The notes below the pieces were generated by a model. It was given only the letters and a program-made list of their open reading frames with translations, did not search any database and had not been told where the DNA came from. A stretch of 64,000 bases of DNA, from assembly GCA_949130485.1 (NCBI GenBank), contig OX422184.1, positions 10,299,996 through 10,363,995 of the forward strand, written 5' to 3'. Numbering within the stretch: the first letter of the stretch is position 1; every line of letters starts with the position of its first letter. Below, in pieces: positions 32,820 through 44,914 of the stretch. Source of the stretch: Agelas oroides. Lineage: Eukaryota > Porifera > Demospongiae > Agelasida > Agelasidae. A program made the translations under genes and the position numbers.

Positions 32820-34690
32820 TTTTCCAGCAGGGTGGTTGTAATAGCGGGGTATTGCAACTTCATTGCAAGTAGGTTGGAAAGGGTGCCATCCAATCTAAGG
32901 GATGATCTATTCCATTATAGGGTGGACACATGGTCATCCCTGAATCAGCTGCCAAGAGATTTTGTCACCTGCTGAAAGTAGCTGAACTTGTACTGGTTCT
33001 GCCACATAGCAAATAAAGAATTCAATGCTTCGCAGCTTCTGCAATAAAAACTTTGTCGTACCCATATCAGAAAGTTAGCGGACATTAGCCCAATTAATAC
33101 ACCACTTTCTCACCAATTAGAATCTTATAACTCATTAAAACATCAAAGAAATATTTATATTTTTGGCCATAAAATGATTTTGAGTGCTCAATTCTAAAAA
33201 GGTACCCTGGAACTGGAATCTACATGTTGAAATGCACATAGTCATGTATAGTTTGTGCTGCTACGTGGTGATTTAGGTCCGTCATTTTGCTGCTATATCA
33301 ACTCAGAAGCCTCATAGAACAATGTATGGCAAAATTCATAACTTGAGATGTAGATCACTGTCAAAACTACTTTAAAAAAGGTACCCTGGAGTTGAATTAG
33401 ACAAGGTTTGAACTAACAAACCATCCCTACTACATCAAATTACACAGCTGTTTAAGTCCGTCATTTTAGCATTAAAAATGGAAGGCTTATTGCTTTGAAC
33501 CCATGAAAAGTTGGCAGGTGTTAGTCACACCTTCTTTGATGGTCAACTTGTGACAACTTGTGACAACAAGTGAAAATTATTACATCCTTTGATGATTTAA
33601 CCGGATTGAATGTCCGTTTTTGGGCTAAACTTCTTGATATGACCAATGTGTATTGACTGTCTTGGTGAGTAAATCTCTGAGTCATCCAAGTCTATCTCTG
33701 TTATATCCGTTTGTTTGACTACACAGCTTTAATTATACGATTTGCCAGAGTTTTAGCAAGTTTCATGACTGAGTCATGAACTACATGAATTGCAGGCTCA
33801 TCTGACTGTAGCAACCTGTTGAAATTAGTAAACACTGGAATAGAAGCATCTTGATTGCGAAAGTCCATGTACTCTGCTAGTACTCCCTCTTCGTACTTCT
33901 ATCAAACCAATAGTATAGGTCAATGAGTAGGTCTTCAACATGTACCCCTGACATCTGATGGTCACAAGCTGTCAGCCTGAGTGTTGATAGTACTAACTCA
34001 ATGATTGGAGTCTCCTACTGTCATAGTTGGGGCATGCTTTACATCCCCACAAGGAAAATGCCTTGAACAAACGCGACGATCAATTCGCCTGATTCAAAAT
34101 TCCGCGTGTTCGCCGGGGTCTCTAGTTTTACGCTAGACTCGCTTAAATAGCATATACTGTATAGTTGTGGAGTGGCGCGAAGTTTAAACGTTGGCATCGC
34201 GATTTTCCCATACATGCCAATACATTTCTGCGGGCCACCAAGGACCCCAAACGTGACGTCACGTTCAATTAGTAAGTAATGAATTCCTAAGGCCTTACAT
34301 GCAACTGGCCTATTTGTAAAAATGCTCCTGGCATGAGCAAAAAAATGCATGAGAATAATCCAGTAGTGTGTGTGAGCCAACATGGTACAAGATCCAGCAC
34401 AAGACTAGTTGGTAAGTGCATGTGTTACTCCCATGTTATGTACAGTTAGTATCTGATATATCCACTGTGCTCATACCAATTGTAACAATCAGTTGCTGTA
34501 ACAGATGCAAAGAACCGTCTTCAAAAATCAAAGGTTTCTTGAGACCAAATGACCCTTATAATTCTTCGTCTTGTTAAACATCTGTATATACTTGTGTAGA
34601 CGATGGGAACTGGCATTGATTCAGCATGATCTTTATGTGATAGAATTCCTACCACTGCACCATCTTGTTCCTATGTAAACAAAGTGCATA
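32820..34690. other. Gene-free stretch
   Basis: No coding similarity was recognised. AAAAAGGTACCCTGGARYTG occurs at 33,197 and 33,375 with different flanks, a weak internal duplication. A 114-codon minus frame at 34,039-34,383 lacks motifs. Confidence 0.35.
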
Positions 34691-34699
34691 ACACTGAAC

Positions 34700-35640
34700 T
34701 AGCCTGGGGCACTGTAATGTAATGCACCCTGCTGGGGATAGGTCGGGTGACCATAATGGCGCGATTGAACTTCATTGGCTTGTTTATACTTTCCCATGGC
34801 GGCAACCGGAATCAACAAGGGGGCGTGTCCCTTTGATGTGGCGTGTGGCCCTTTGTAGTGGTCTGGCGGCACTTTCATGTGGCTGGGTGGAACTTTGAAA
34901 AAATCCTCCAACACTTTTAAATAGGGGGTGAGTTGAGCTTTCTGAAACTGGGCTCAGTTTTGGTTGGAGGTGTGTCGAATTTTTCTTCAAAGCCAGCACA
35001 GCCAAAATGACTTTTTGAGGTCAAATGTGTGTTTCCCCTGTAGACTGGAATTGAAGTGGTCCCAGGACAAATCTAGACGTAAAGTTTTTACTTGTTTTGT
35101 GTGTGTGTTGATGATGTGGTCAGACTAGGGGTGGAGCCTTGGAGAGAGTTTATTTTAGCTGAGGGACTAAAAATTGAGTTTTTTGGCATTGTCAGGTAGA
35201 GAAAGCAGTTTGGTACACTGACATTACCCATCCATCCGTCCACATTACTCGGAGATCTGTGATTCAAGGTTGTCCTACCTTAAATATTATTTGTGCTAAA
35301 GCTGATGGGAATCTGTCCCAGAGTGAACATGATAGACTGTGTATTCACTTGACAGGTCTTCCAAATCATTTGATATTTTGGATAATTTCAATTTTAGACA
35401 GCTCCTCCCAAGATGCTCATGAAGCATTGGTCTGCCTCCTCTACTCACATGCTGTCTACCCATCCTTTGAACCTATGTCCCCTTCAAGAACGGCGATGGA
35501 AACAAAAGGCTATACAATTCTCAGAGGTTGTTCTGTTATACCTTCCTCTCACTTCACTCTTCATCCTCATCCAACGACTTGAGGAGTTCAGGAAAAATAA
35601 AATTGTCACCGCTTTGCTGGTAATCGTCAAAGAGCCAAGG
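34700..35640. other. Repeat-like, no supported gene
   Basis: Short phrases such as GTGGCGTGTGGCCCTTTGTA recur in varied form at 34,790-34,890, suggesting an old repeat. Frames at 35,259-35,655 have no recognised domain. Confidence 0.3.
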
Positions 35641-35649
35641 GCTCCCAAA

Positions 35650-35760
35650 GACTAAGCTTAGGCACAGGCACAGGGACAGGAACAGGGACAAGGACAGGGA
35701 CAAGGACAGGGACAAGGACAAGGAGAGGGACAGGGACAGGGACAGCCACAGTCCCAACAA
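35650..35760. repeat. GGGACA/AGGACA minisatellite
   Basis: Twelve-base units of the type GGGACAAGGACA repeated nine or so times. Leu/Ser frames on the minus strand are artefacts. Confidence 0.9.
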
Positions 35761-36010
35761 ATCGGCCGACTTCAAGTTATTTAAAAGAATTACTCCTACC
35801 TAAACTATAATATGGAGCAACACTTGCTCCCTGTGTTCAATGAAGAAGATTTAGCGTCAAATTCCATCTTTCAAAGGAAGTGCTTCCCACGTACCACGCT
35901 GCACTTCTTTGTAGGCAAAAATAACGAGGAGGCACATCATCTAGCAAGTGCTGCCTCTTCCCTAGTGTGCACACCGCACGTTATTTTTTAACCGCAAATT
36001 TACGGTGTTT

Positions 36011-36553
36011 TCATAAATCACTGTCGAAAATTATTCGTGAGCTTAGTTTTTGTTGGCTGAACAAATCAAAATATTTATTTTTAACACAATGTTGGAACAT
36101 TGCCAGCTGATAATGTGTAACATTGCCAACTAGAATCTGATGAAGTCGTACCACTCTCCATACCAAACTTTGTGAAACCAATCTGCTTCCCAACTTACAA
36201 AGCCCCTGCACTTGACAGTTCCTGAAAACACAGGCTTAGCTGATGTCACCTGCCGGGCCCAATCCATAAACGTACAGAAGACCTCACATGCTTTCTCTCT
36301 AATGACAGTGAGCAGAGTTGCCACTAGAACACTAGCTGACAAGTACCAGCTGGTGTTTTAACCATCAAGTATACCTCGTATCTAGGTGGGTTATATGACT
36401 AGCAAAGTTGACGGTCCCGTTGCTTATGGAAGCACTCGATAATGCCACAACATAAAGGCAATGCCCCATCCCTACATCTTTTTCACACTGCAGTTTAATA
36501 AAGAGCATGGCATACGATAGTACGCCATATGTAGGGATGACCCCGAAAAACAA
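36011..36553 (-). other. Possible distal piggyBac-like remnants
   Basis: Minus frames here (for example GTVKCRGFVSWEADWFHKVW and MLFIKLQCEKDVGMGHCLYV) lie downstream of the piggyBac relic at 38 kb on the same strand. They have a faint look of its later part, but similarity is too weak to be sure. Confidence 0.2.
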
Positions 36554-36831
36554 TTGGTCACATTAGAAGTGCACAAATGACATGCTCGAAATGTCTACGC
36601 TAGTCAAAGGCCTCCTCCATGAGCCACATCACCATTGCTTTTATGCTATCATCAGCATAAATTTGATAGCTTAACAGTGGTTCCAAGCATGTGGTTAGCT
36701 CACAGATGGACAGGAAATCTCATCTTCCAACATGAAGACGTGCCCTTTTCCCTGAGTCGTTTTCGAGTTATCGTCGTTTGACAAGTGGTGTGAACAAAGA
36801 AAGAACAATACAAAAAATGGCACTTTTGCTA

Positions 36832-37005
36832 CCGCACACTTTTGCATTTAGCTGTCTTCCGTGTGGCTTTTGGGCAACTATATGAGTCTTGCTGATCACA
36901 AAGGCACTCAAAGAGGAAGGCCTGGGCCTCTAATAAGCTTTTAGTGTGTGGTAAAGTTATACGGCTTTTGCTTAAGTATTTGCATATATTGCGCGTCACA
37001 CCATT
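36832..37005. repeat. Dispersed repeat, copy 2
   Basis: Second copy of the 23,500-23,710 repeat (CACTTTTGCATTTAGCTGTC through CATATATTGCGCGTC), with an extra TTTTGGGCAACTA and other small differences. Confidence 0.8.
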
Positions 37006-37009
37006 GAAG

Positions 37010-37860
37010 AACATCTGATGCAGTTCAGTATTCTTGAAGAACTAACCACCAATGTATCTCAAATCAGTCTGTGCCAGAGACAAGTGCTTACTGATGAGTA
37101 TCTTGAAATGCCCTGTCCACTTAGTATTTATGATCCACAAAATATGCTACCTCACCTCCACACACTTACCCCCCCCCCCCCACACACACATACACACGTC
37201 CATTCTGAGGACCAGAACGACATTAGTCTCCAGTTTCCTGAGACGCAGTACAATGCTACCATTCCTGAAGACATTCTCTGTCGCCGACTTCCATGCGCTT
37301 GCCCTCATCCTGCTGCTTCCTCAGTTGACGTACACACATAACGCCTTCCACTTACTTCTACACATCCTTCTTTAGCGACTTGGTACTTGCGAAGTCCATA
37401 TCTCTTGGCAAAATGTCTAGGCAAACTTAACTGTTCGATTGCTTGCTATGCTATTCACGTGAACCGTTGATCGTGATATTAGTACACGCCCCTAATTCTA
37501 CCACGTGGTTTTTGCTATAAATACGTGCAAATGCAAACAGTGTGTACCAAGCGCTCTTTCTCCTTCCGTGCTTGGGAACGAGGCTAAGCTAAATGAGTGC
37601 GAGGTAGCGAAAGTGCCATTTTCTCATTCCTATGTTGAAGAAATGTCAAGTTGTGTTGGAAATTCCAACACAGGAAATGTTAGTGAAGATAAACATTCCT
37701 GACAAAGGAATCCTTTGGAAATATCAACATGCAGAGGGGTTTCATGTAGTATGAATGTTACACATTCCTAAGTTTCTGAACACCAGGAAATATAACCTTT
37801 CATGGTCCAAGGAAACGGTAGGAAACAAGATTCCTTCAAGGACATTTTGGTGCCAAACAG
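37010..37860. other. Gene-free stretch
   Basis: C-run and CACA tract at 37,170-37,200. Nothing else recognised. Confidence 0.35.
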
Positions 37861-37861
37861 T

Positions 37862-38404
37862 ACATGCCAAATAAGCCCGTGAAGTACGGGAACAAAGCCT
37901 TCACCATGGCTACTACATCATTCACTGGGACATCAATGCGGAATCGTGCTGAGCTTCCTGATCCCATTCGCCTATGGGCCACTTTATCCATACAATACAA
38001 ATTGAAGACGAGTCAGTTCAGTATTCTGAAGCCCACCATTGTCTCGTCTACTGCAATATCCTGTGATGGCTTGTAACAAGACTGAAAATTTGGGATGAGG
38101 ATGTCAATCAGCGACTTCACCTTGTCAATCCTCTCCTGTTGCCCCTCTTCCACATTACTTGTGTGCAGAACCCAAAGATTTGCTCGAATCAATCTTGGCG
38201 CATAACTGAGGTGAAGAATGGTACCTCTGAACTCCAACTCGTCTTCCAGTAATCCTTAATCTCAGGTAGCTCAATGATCCCCATGTTGAGGGTTATGGCA
38301 AGAAAGCCGTTCTGGATTCCATGGGAATTGCTGTGGAAGGTTGGTCCAGTGATGGTATAAGCGATAGTACACCCGACAACCACTGGAAGAATTTTAAACA
38401 TCAA
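37862..38404 (-). pseudogene. Decayed piggyBac-type transposase
   Basis: Reading down the minus strand, GFLAITLNMGIIELPEIKDY and WSSEVPFFTSVMRQD (about 38,315-38,190) match the piggyBac block that precedes the catalytic core. SLIDILIPNFQSCYKPSQDI followed by AVDETMVGF (about 38,130-38,020) contains the conserved first Asp (VDE). The two blocks are in different frames, and below 38,010 the sequence resembles the following piggyBac block only faintly, with stops. This is a DNA-transposon relic with no inverted ends identified. The neighbouring TTAA element at 13.8 kb might once have used such an enzyme, but that is speculation. Confidence 0.7.
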
Positions 38405-38584
38405 TCGTGATGATGCTGCCGGTTTCGCCTAGATACTCTGAGCACCTATCGCCGTTCACAATCCCAGCACACATCTCACCAGTCGTTTTTGTTGCTGACA
38501 TGTTGTAGCATTGAATGTATTAGGGTGGATGGGCTTCTGATGAGGGCCCAGGACACGTTGAGGTCCAGTTTTGGTGGACTATGA

Positions 38585-38720
38585 GGCACCTGAAGAAACC
38601 CATACTAGACATGTATGATGTATTCTGGTAGCCACCTATAAAAATATGCGTGTATGCCATCATTTTATACACCTGAAGAAGACCGTACAGGTCGAAATGT
38701 TGTGTATTTAAAATTTGTTG
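38585..38720 (+). other. CTGAAGAAG-hairpin-CGAAATG motif
   Basis: At 38,672 the sequence ATACAC-CTGAAGAA-GACC-GTACA-GGTC-GAAAT-GTT-GTGTAT has a GACC/GGTC stem and outer ATACAC/GTGTAT pairing. This resembles the hammerhead-like motif known from Penelope-like retroelements and related repeats, although one extra A sits between the core and stem II. A partial echo (CACCTGAAGAAACCC) lies at 38,588. No reverse transcriptase is seen nearby. Confidence 0.3.
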
Positions 38721-38759
38721 CCCTGAGACATCTACAGCAAAGTTTGAACTACAACTACT

Positions 38760-39780
38760 TTATACTTTTCTGCTGAATAAACAGTAGTCCAGAACCCAGC
38801 AAGCCAGTCGTTGTAGGACTCCATCCACCCTCCTCCAAGTCCTGTTGTATAGCGTTAGATCTGCATGCCCACTGTCTATGCTAAATGCATTTTCTGTCTG
38901 AGAAAAGATGTGTGCTTTGTTTGGTGAAAACCACATTCATTTTGAGTGCATGGTTCACGAGTTACAGTGAGAAAAATTTCTGGCAAAAAAAAAAAAAGGG
39001 AATTTTATCCCCAGTCCTTCCAACTTCTGCTTTCAAATAAAACCTTCCATATAAGGACTTATGCTATGCTAGGTGAACCACGGCATCTAGAATTGGGTTT
39101 TGGTATTCCTTTAACAGTTCAGAAATACCCCTTCATGAAGCTGCAACTTGCTCACACTTCTGAACTCAAGTCCAACTTAAATCCAGCAAATATATTTGGT
39201 GGGCTTAGTTCTAACCGACCATCACCAGAATTAGTCTTGTCCCCAGACCCCACTCTCTGACGAGGAGAAACCGTCTGGTGAACCAAGTGAAATCTGCTGG
39301 GCTAGCGCACACTTTTGTGAGTGTCACCCAGCAACATTCAAAACATTTTACGCCAAACCCACTCAAAAAAGGTATCTCTAGTTTTCTTGGATGCTGATTG
39401 TCCTTCCTTACAAGCCAGTGTTCGTAGTTCTTCCCTCCAATTAGGTGTGTCCTCAAAAGTCATAATTTCCATGTGGAAATACAATAAACTAAGCTTCTCC
39501 AAAGTACGAAGGTACGTTTCAACTGTCTCTGACACGATTAGATAGTATATAGATGATAGAACAAGTAGCGTGTGGATAGTCACAACTGGCTAGGAGGTGT
39601 GGCTTAACCAAAGCAAATGGCGGGCAGGTTATGTATGAAGGAGTACCTGGCAGAACGTGGAATTCTTGCAGCTCAGACTAATCAGCATGCAAGAGTCAAG
39701 TGTGAGAGAGCCTCACAGATAACACCGAACAAGACCCAGCCCAACCCTAGCCATAGCTCAGCCTTACGGAACGGACTATA
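38760..39780. other. Gene-free stretch
   Basis: Several 70-100-codon frames on both strands (38,946-39,583) lack recognisable motifs. Confidence 0.3.
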
Positions 39781-39789
39781 CCCCTAGGC

Positions 39790-40880
39790 ATACTGTTACT
39801 ATAGCAAAGCACACGCCATAACTAGCGTAAAGATGCTGTTACTAGTACACCGTTACTAAGAGATACTACTGTGAGGCTCACTCACAGTTACGGTATGGGT
39901 CTAACGCTCACTCAAATTAACGAGTGTGAGGTTCTCTCACACTTGACTGCACGAGATCCACAGCACCTCCCCATTGGTGAAAACAGCTTTCACGATCTTT
40001 CATGCCACCTATACAGGCCCCCATGACCTTCACAGGTAGTCCACGGTGGTTAAAACAGCTTTCTCGATGTTTCCTACCACATAAACAGGCCTGCACCACC
40101 TCCCCAGTGGTAACTCTGAGTGAGCCTCACAGTAGTAAGTCATGCAATTGAAGGACAAAGCCGAGGGTTCTTCACATTGCGTATGAGTAGCTGGTGACAT
40201 TGAAGTTCCTTTGGATCGTTACTGCTGTGAGGCTCACTCACAGTTACGGTATGGGTCTGAGGCTAACTCAAATTAACATTACGAGTGTGAGCCTCTCTCA
40301 TACTTGACTTACTGCTGTGAGGCTCACTCACAGCAAGTTGTGTTACATTATAAGACATTACTGGTTGTAAAGATGTTTTTGAGTTTTGGAAGGCTCACTT
40401 GTGACTAAGTTGCAACAGTAAGCTCAGATACTGGGAACCACTCTATGTGCATGCTGTAGGTTTGTCTATGGGCTGGGTCAGGGGCTGTGTTAGGATAAGG
40501 GCTTTATACTTTATACACGTGTATATGTGTGGAGATGGATAAAGATGGTGTCTTTTGACTACAGCTGTCCTTCCTCTCGCAACTGAATACACTGTGGTAG
40601 CTAAGTGGAGATCCCCTGCGGACGGGGTCGCGGGCCTGGGTGGGTTGACTGTACAAGCACATTGCCTGAGTGGATACTCTCACTATCCACCACCTCAGCG
40701 TCCGGCTCAATTATCTCAAACTGAGGGGCTATCCTATGGTTAACTTTGGAAAATGGGAATGGGGCGGGGACAAGGAATTATTATGGAGAGATATTCCTAC
40801 ATGCACAGTGAGAAGGGCTAGCCTGGTGCTTAATGTTATGCTGTTTAGGTCTAGGGTGTGCCTAAGGTGTTATGGTTGTT
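39790..40880. repeat. Dispersed composite repeat, copy B
   Basis: The right part (40,360-40,760) is the reverse complement of 6,330-6,720 (GGGCTTTATACTTTATACAC, GGAGATGGATAAAGA, GGAGATCCCCTGCGGACGGG). The left part (39,800-40,340) has GTGAGGCTCACTCACAGTTA units and the GCACACGCCATAACTAGC motif also seen at 7,168. Non-coding. Confidence 0.75.
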
Positions 40881-41149
40881 AGATAAAGTTTTGTTTCAAG
40901 TAGTTTTCTTAGAATCTTTAGCAGGAACCTAACCCCTCCCCCTCTCATCCCACTCAATCTAACCGTGGTCTTAGCCACGCGTTGTGGTTGAGGTAGTTGG
41001 TGGTATGATTCCCATTGTTGGAATCCCTACAGGGGAGAAGGGAAATAGGAGGGGTGGGGGGTTATGAAGATTGGAAATTGCAGCTCAGTTGTCACCACAG
41101 CAGATACTAGTGGTGCTGCATGTGGGATTCTGATCAGCTGTGCTGGCTA

Positions 41150-42130
41150 TTACTGTCCTGATCCTAGATGCTAGTACTTGTTGTGGGTAGCTGTTCTGCC
41201 AGCCAGTCATGCCACTTAGTCCTGCCAATTCTTACAGCTGATTCGTCATGCATCCCCGTTATTAGTGCCGATTCGTCATGTTGCCAATCGTATGTGCTGC
41301 TGGGCTAGCCCTGCTGCCTATTATTTGTGCCAATTAGTCAATTTTCCAACATTTGTGCTGCTGGCTAGTCTGCTGCCACTTATTAGTGACAGTTAGCCAT
41401 GTCGCCAGCCATATGTGCTGCTGGCTAGCCAGACTGCCGATTATTGATGCTGAGTAGTCATACTGCCAATTATAATTATGTCCCACTAGTTGCTACCGAT
41501 TCTTATTGCCAATTGGTTATGGCACCAATCACTTGCACTGCTGGCTAGTCGTGCTGCCAGTTATTAGTGCCAGTTAGCCGTGTTGCCAATCATATGTGCT
41601 GCTGGCTAGCCATGCTGCCGGTTGCTGATTTGTCCTGCTGCCAATTATTAACTGTGCAACTAGCTTATTAGTGCAGATTAGTCATGTTGCCGATCATTTG
41701 CTGCTGGCTAGTCATGCTGCCGATTATTAGGGCTGATTAGCCATACTGCCAAGCATGATTATGTCCTGCTGGCTGTTGCCGATTATCAGTGCCAATTAGT
41801 TGTGCTGCCAGTTATTAGCGCCAATTAGCCACGATGCCAATCCTATATGCTGGTGGCTAGCAGTGCCGCTGATTATTAGTGCCAATTAGTCATGTTGTCA
41901 ATCCTAATTATGTCCTGCTGGTTGCTGTCAATTACTAGTGCCAATTCTTCATGCTGCCAATTTTTAGCGCCAAACGGTCATGCTGCCAATTCTTAATGCC
42001 AATTAGTCATGCTGCCAATTATTAGTGCCGATTAGTCATGCTGCCAATCGTGCATGCTGCTGGCTAGCCTTGCTGCCGCTTATTACTGCTGTTGGCGAGT
42101 TGTGCTGACAGCTGAGCCTATCATTAAAGT
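41150..42130. repeat. Degenerate minisatellite, ~1 kb
   Basis: Loose tandem repetition of TGCTGCTGGCTAGC, TTATTAGTGCCAATTAGTCA and TGCTGCCAATCATATG words with variable spacing (about 45-60 bp). Probably an old expanded minisatellite. Confidence 0.8.
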
Positions 42131-42134
42131 TGCT

Positions 42135-42525
42135 GACTAAACGGGTTGTTTACTTCTAGTTACTCAGGGTTGTGGCTGAGCGCCAAAACTAGTCCTGCAG
42201 TGAGCGAGAGCAGCAAAAGAGCAGTCAAGGCCCCCCGAGCTCCCAGGCAGGACTGTCCGGGACCTCCGCCCCACCCTCAAGCACCCCCAACCCCAGTGGT
42301 GACAGCAGTGAGTATGGATTGCCCCAGCTTGCCGCCAATGTCGGCAAGACCTCTTACGCAAGCCTTCTGTGCATGCGTTATGGCGTATGCGTTACATAGC
42401 TGCTCTGACCCTCCCACCGTTAACTTCAATTAAATAACATTAATTGGTATATATGTCTGAGCAAGTGTCTATAATGAAATTCATACCCTTTGGAAAATCT
42501 GATCATTTCTGAACAATTTTACCAC
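42135..42525. other. Gene-free stretch, GC-richer
   Basis: The 42,200-42,330 part is GC-rich and Pro/Ala-coding in one frame, but I see no domain. Confidence 0.3.
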
Positions 42526-42529
42526 TGAC

Positions 42530-42856
42530 TTATACGTCCCCCAATATTACACATGCATATGACCCATCATACATTTTAGTTAAGTTACATTTGTGTGGAC
42601 CGTCATCTGGATACGCTTGTACCATTTTCCACATGGAGTCCTGAGTGTACTGTGGAAGAGATGTAGAATGTAGTGGATTGTCTTTGAAAGGAAGCGGACA
42701 TTCCCTGCAACACGACCCCCCATCTTGTGGACTACAAGGCGCTGTCAACGCTGCCTCGTGTGATTCAACAGATTCTACTAGCTTCGCAGTCATGAACTTC
42801 GCTATAGCTCTCTTTCGTTGAGCTTCAGTTTTCAGCAACCAACGCTTTGTCTCCAC
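42530..42856 (-). CDS. Unidentified Cys-containing frame, 108 codons
   Basis: The minus-strand frame reads AQRKRAIAKFMTAKLVESVE, GGSCCRECPLPFKDNPLH and GPHKCNLTKMYDGSYACVIL, then a stop. Composition suggests possible protein, maybe a terminal exon. Family unknown. Confidence 0.25.
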   Translation of the reverse strand: METKRWLLKTEAQRKRAIAKFMTAKLVESVESHEAALTAPCSPQDGGSCCRECPLPFKDNPLHSTSLPQYTQDSMWKMVQAYPDDGPHKCNLTKMYDGSYACVILGDV

Positions 42857-42859
42857 AAC

Positions 42860-44525
42860 CCAGGTTTTGGTATGCCAAACTCAGGTTGTACTCACCAAGC
42901 CCTCCAACAGCCATCTATGCCTGCTTTCTTTGCGTCAACAAGTTGATCTTGATAACCCAACATATATATATGGCCACCAAACAAGTGAAAATGTTAAACA
43001 GGGAACCGAAACATTTTTGGATCTGCAATTCTGGTATCGCAGCCATCCATCAGTAATGGCTTCAAGATGTAAAGCTTATTTCATTGGTTTTAGAATCTGC
43101 ACATAACATCCGTTGCAAGCATATACTTTGTAATCAAATTCTCCTTTTCGATTGGCTCACATAGTTGACAGTACAGCAAGCATCTGGTCTAAAAGAAAGC
43201 TGTATAAATGAAAAGTACTCGCCAAAGAGGTCAAATCTTCGCCATACAACAGCTAACTCATTACGATCAAAGCCACAGTACCCCACTAACAGTCCAACCT
43301 CTTTCCATAAACACTAGCCCCCAGCATGAAGAATCCCTATCTGGATCCATTGAACTATTCAGCCCCACCCCCAGCATAATCAAGAACAAGTGGCCATCAC
43401 CCCCCCTCTCCTTCAACGATCCCCACGCATTAGGACAGGACATAATTTACACAATTATGCGAGCCTTGCCTCAACAAACGGTAGCTACGATGTGCATAGC
43501 AGTGTTGGCACTCCCCCACCTGACACCCCAACTTCTGACAATTCAGGTACAGTGCAAGAGCCTGTCAGCCTGACAAATGGGGAACCCACAGCATCCACCC
43601 ATGGATCCACCAACACGCACACTAGTTCCCACACGCAAGACTCAGTAAGCCCCACCCAGAGTTTGGAAAGCCTCAGTTCTAACCCTACAGGCTAACCAAC
43701 ACTCTTTTCCAAAAGGATTTAGGGTAAAATTGCCACAGAAGCCTCAAGCCTTTCAAAGACAAACAAAGGCTGACAAAGATCATTGAAAACAAAATAACTC
43801 ACAATATAAAAACCATGCAAACAAATTAAGAAATCAACTTAAAAATAAACATGCAAATGATCTATAAATAAGACATGTTATGTGTGACTTTGTCCTCATT
43901 TGCAGGCAATACCAAGCTTACAGTACAAACACTTTCAACTAACCAAGCAACAATCTAAAATGAAACATAACGAGCAAATCAGTACAACCGTAAGTTCTCC
44001 TTCCTATAGTTGACATGTTGGTGGAAAGATGCATAAACTGATTTACGATATGCAGTGTCCAATACAAAATAAATGCAGATGAGATCCTCTAACGGATCAC
44101 CCAGAGTGTGTGCTGAAAGAAGGCAGTCAGATTCTTATGTATACGTGGTACTGCATGGTCTCGTCTGTCTCTGTAGCAACTATGTAGGGCTCTTGCTGTG
44201 CTTATCTTTTTTCAGCATTTTGTCTTGGGACTAAAGGACAATCAAAAGATTCCACCATCTGTTTCTTCTCTGTGTTCTTTGTCTGGCTAACTTTTGTATA
44301 TCACCTTCTTGTCTCCAGTGTTGTTTTTACATTACACTGTGCACACAGTTCTTTATTTTGTGCATTTAAAGGCTAAACCCTATGAATTACATTAAATGAA
44401 ACTACTTTACTAGTTACACTAACTTCACATAAGAGTAACCAGTTTACTCCTTTTAGTACTTATCATAATTCCATACGGGAGTAAAATATTACTCCTTTGG
44501 GCGTTAAATTTGCCCGGCTGTCAGA
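42860..44525. other. No supported gene
   Basis: Overlapping Pro/Thr/Ser-rich frames at 43,208-43,695 could be disordered coding sequence, but nothing recognisable is present. 43,700-44,520 is AT-rich and featureless. Confidence 0.3.
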
Positions 44526-44529
44526 ACTC

Positions 44530-44750
44530 CTTCAGTGGCCAAAACTGTATTTGTTGAGTAGTCCCATGTCTCGTGGCCTTATGCGTAGCCTAGTTGGTAA
44601 CCATGGCTAGGTGCTTCGAGCGCTGAGCTGGGCTTTAACTAGAACACGCAATAGTGTCTGTGTGTGGAACAGACACTATTGTGATGAGCCCCTCCCATAG
44701 GCAAGCTGTGAATTTTGAAATGTGCATTCATTTTGGTGCAAACCTGATTT
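44530..44750. repeat. Fragment shared with the 13.8-kb TTAA element
   Basis: TTTGTTGAGTAGTCCCATGT and TAGCCTAGTTGGTAACC through AATGTGCATTCATTTTGGTG match 14,148-14,455 with substitutions and an internal deletion. Confidence 0.8.
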
Positions 44751-44914
44751 AAAATTAGGGAAAGCAACTGATAGTGTTTACAGTCGATTTCAGTCGCGTT
44801 TGAACATCTCGTTGATTCCGTTCCGTATCTTCCAGATTCTGTTCCGTTTCCGTGGCGCCACAAACCTGGCAGTAAATTAGAAGTGGAAACCGGCTGAGCA
44901 GATTGTAGACTGCC

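Noticed and set aside
35554-35775. Leu/Ser repeat protein
   Set aside because: Translation of the GGGACA/AGGACA minisatellite.
38946-39583. Frames of 75-104 codons on both strands
   Set aside because: No motif, no splice support and overlapping on opposite strands; probably chance.
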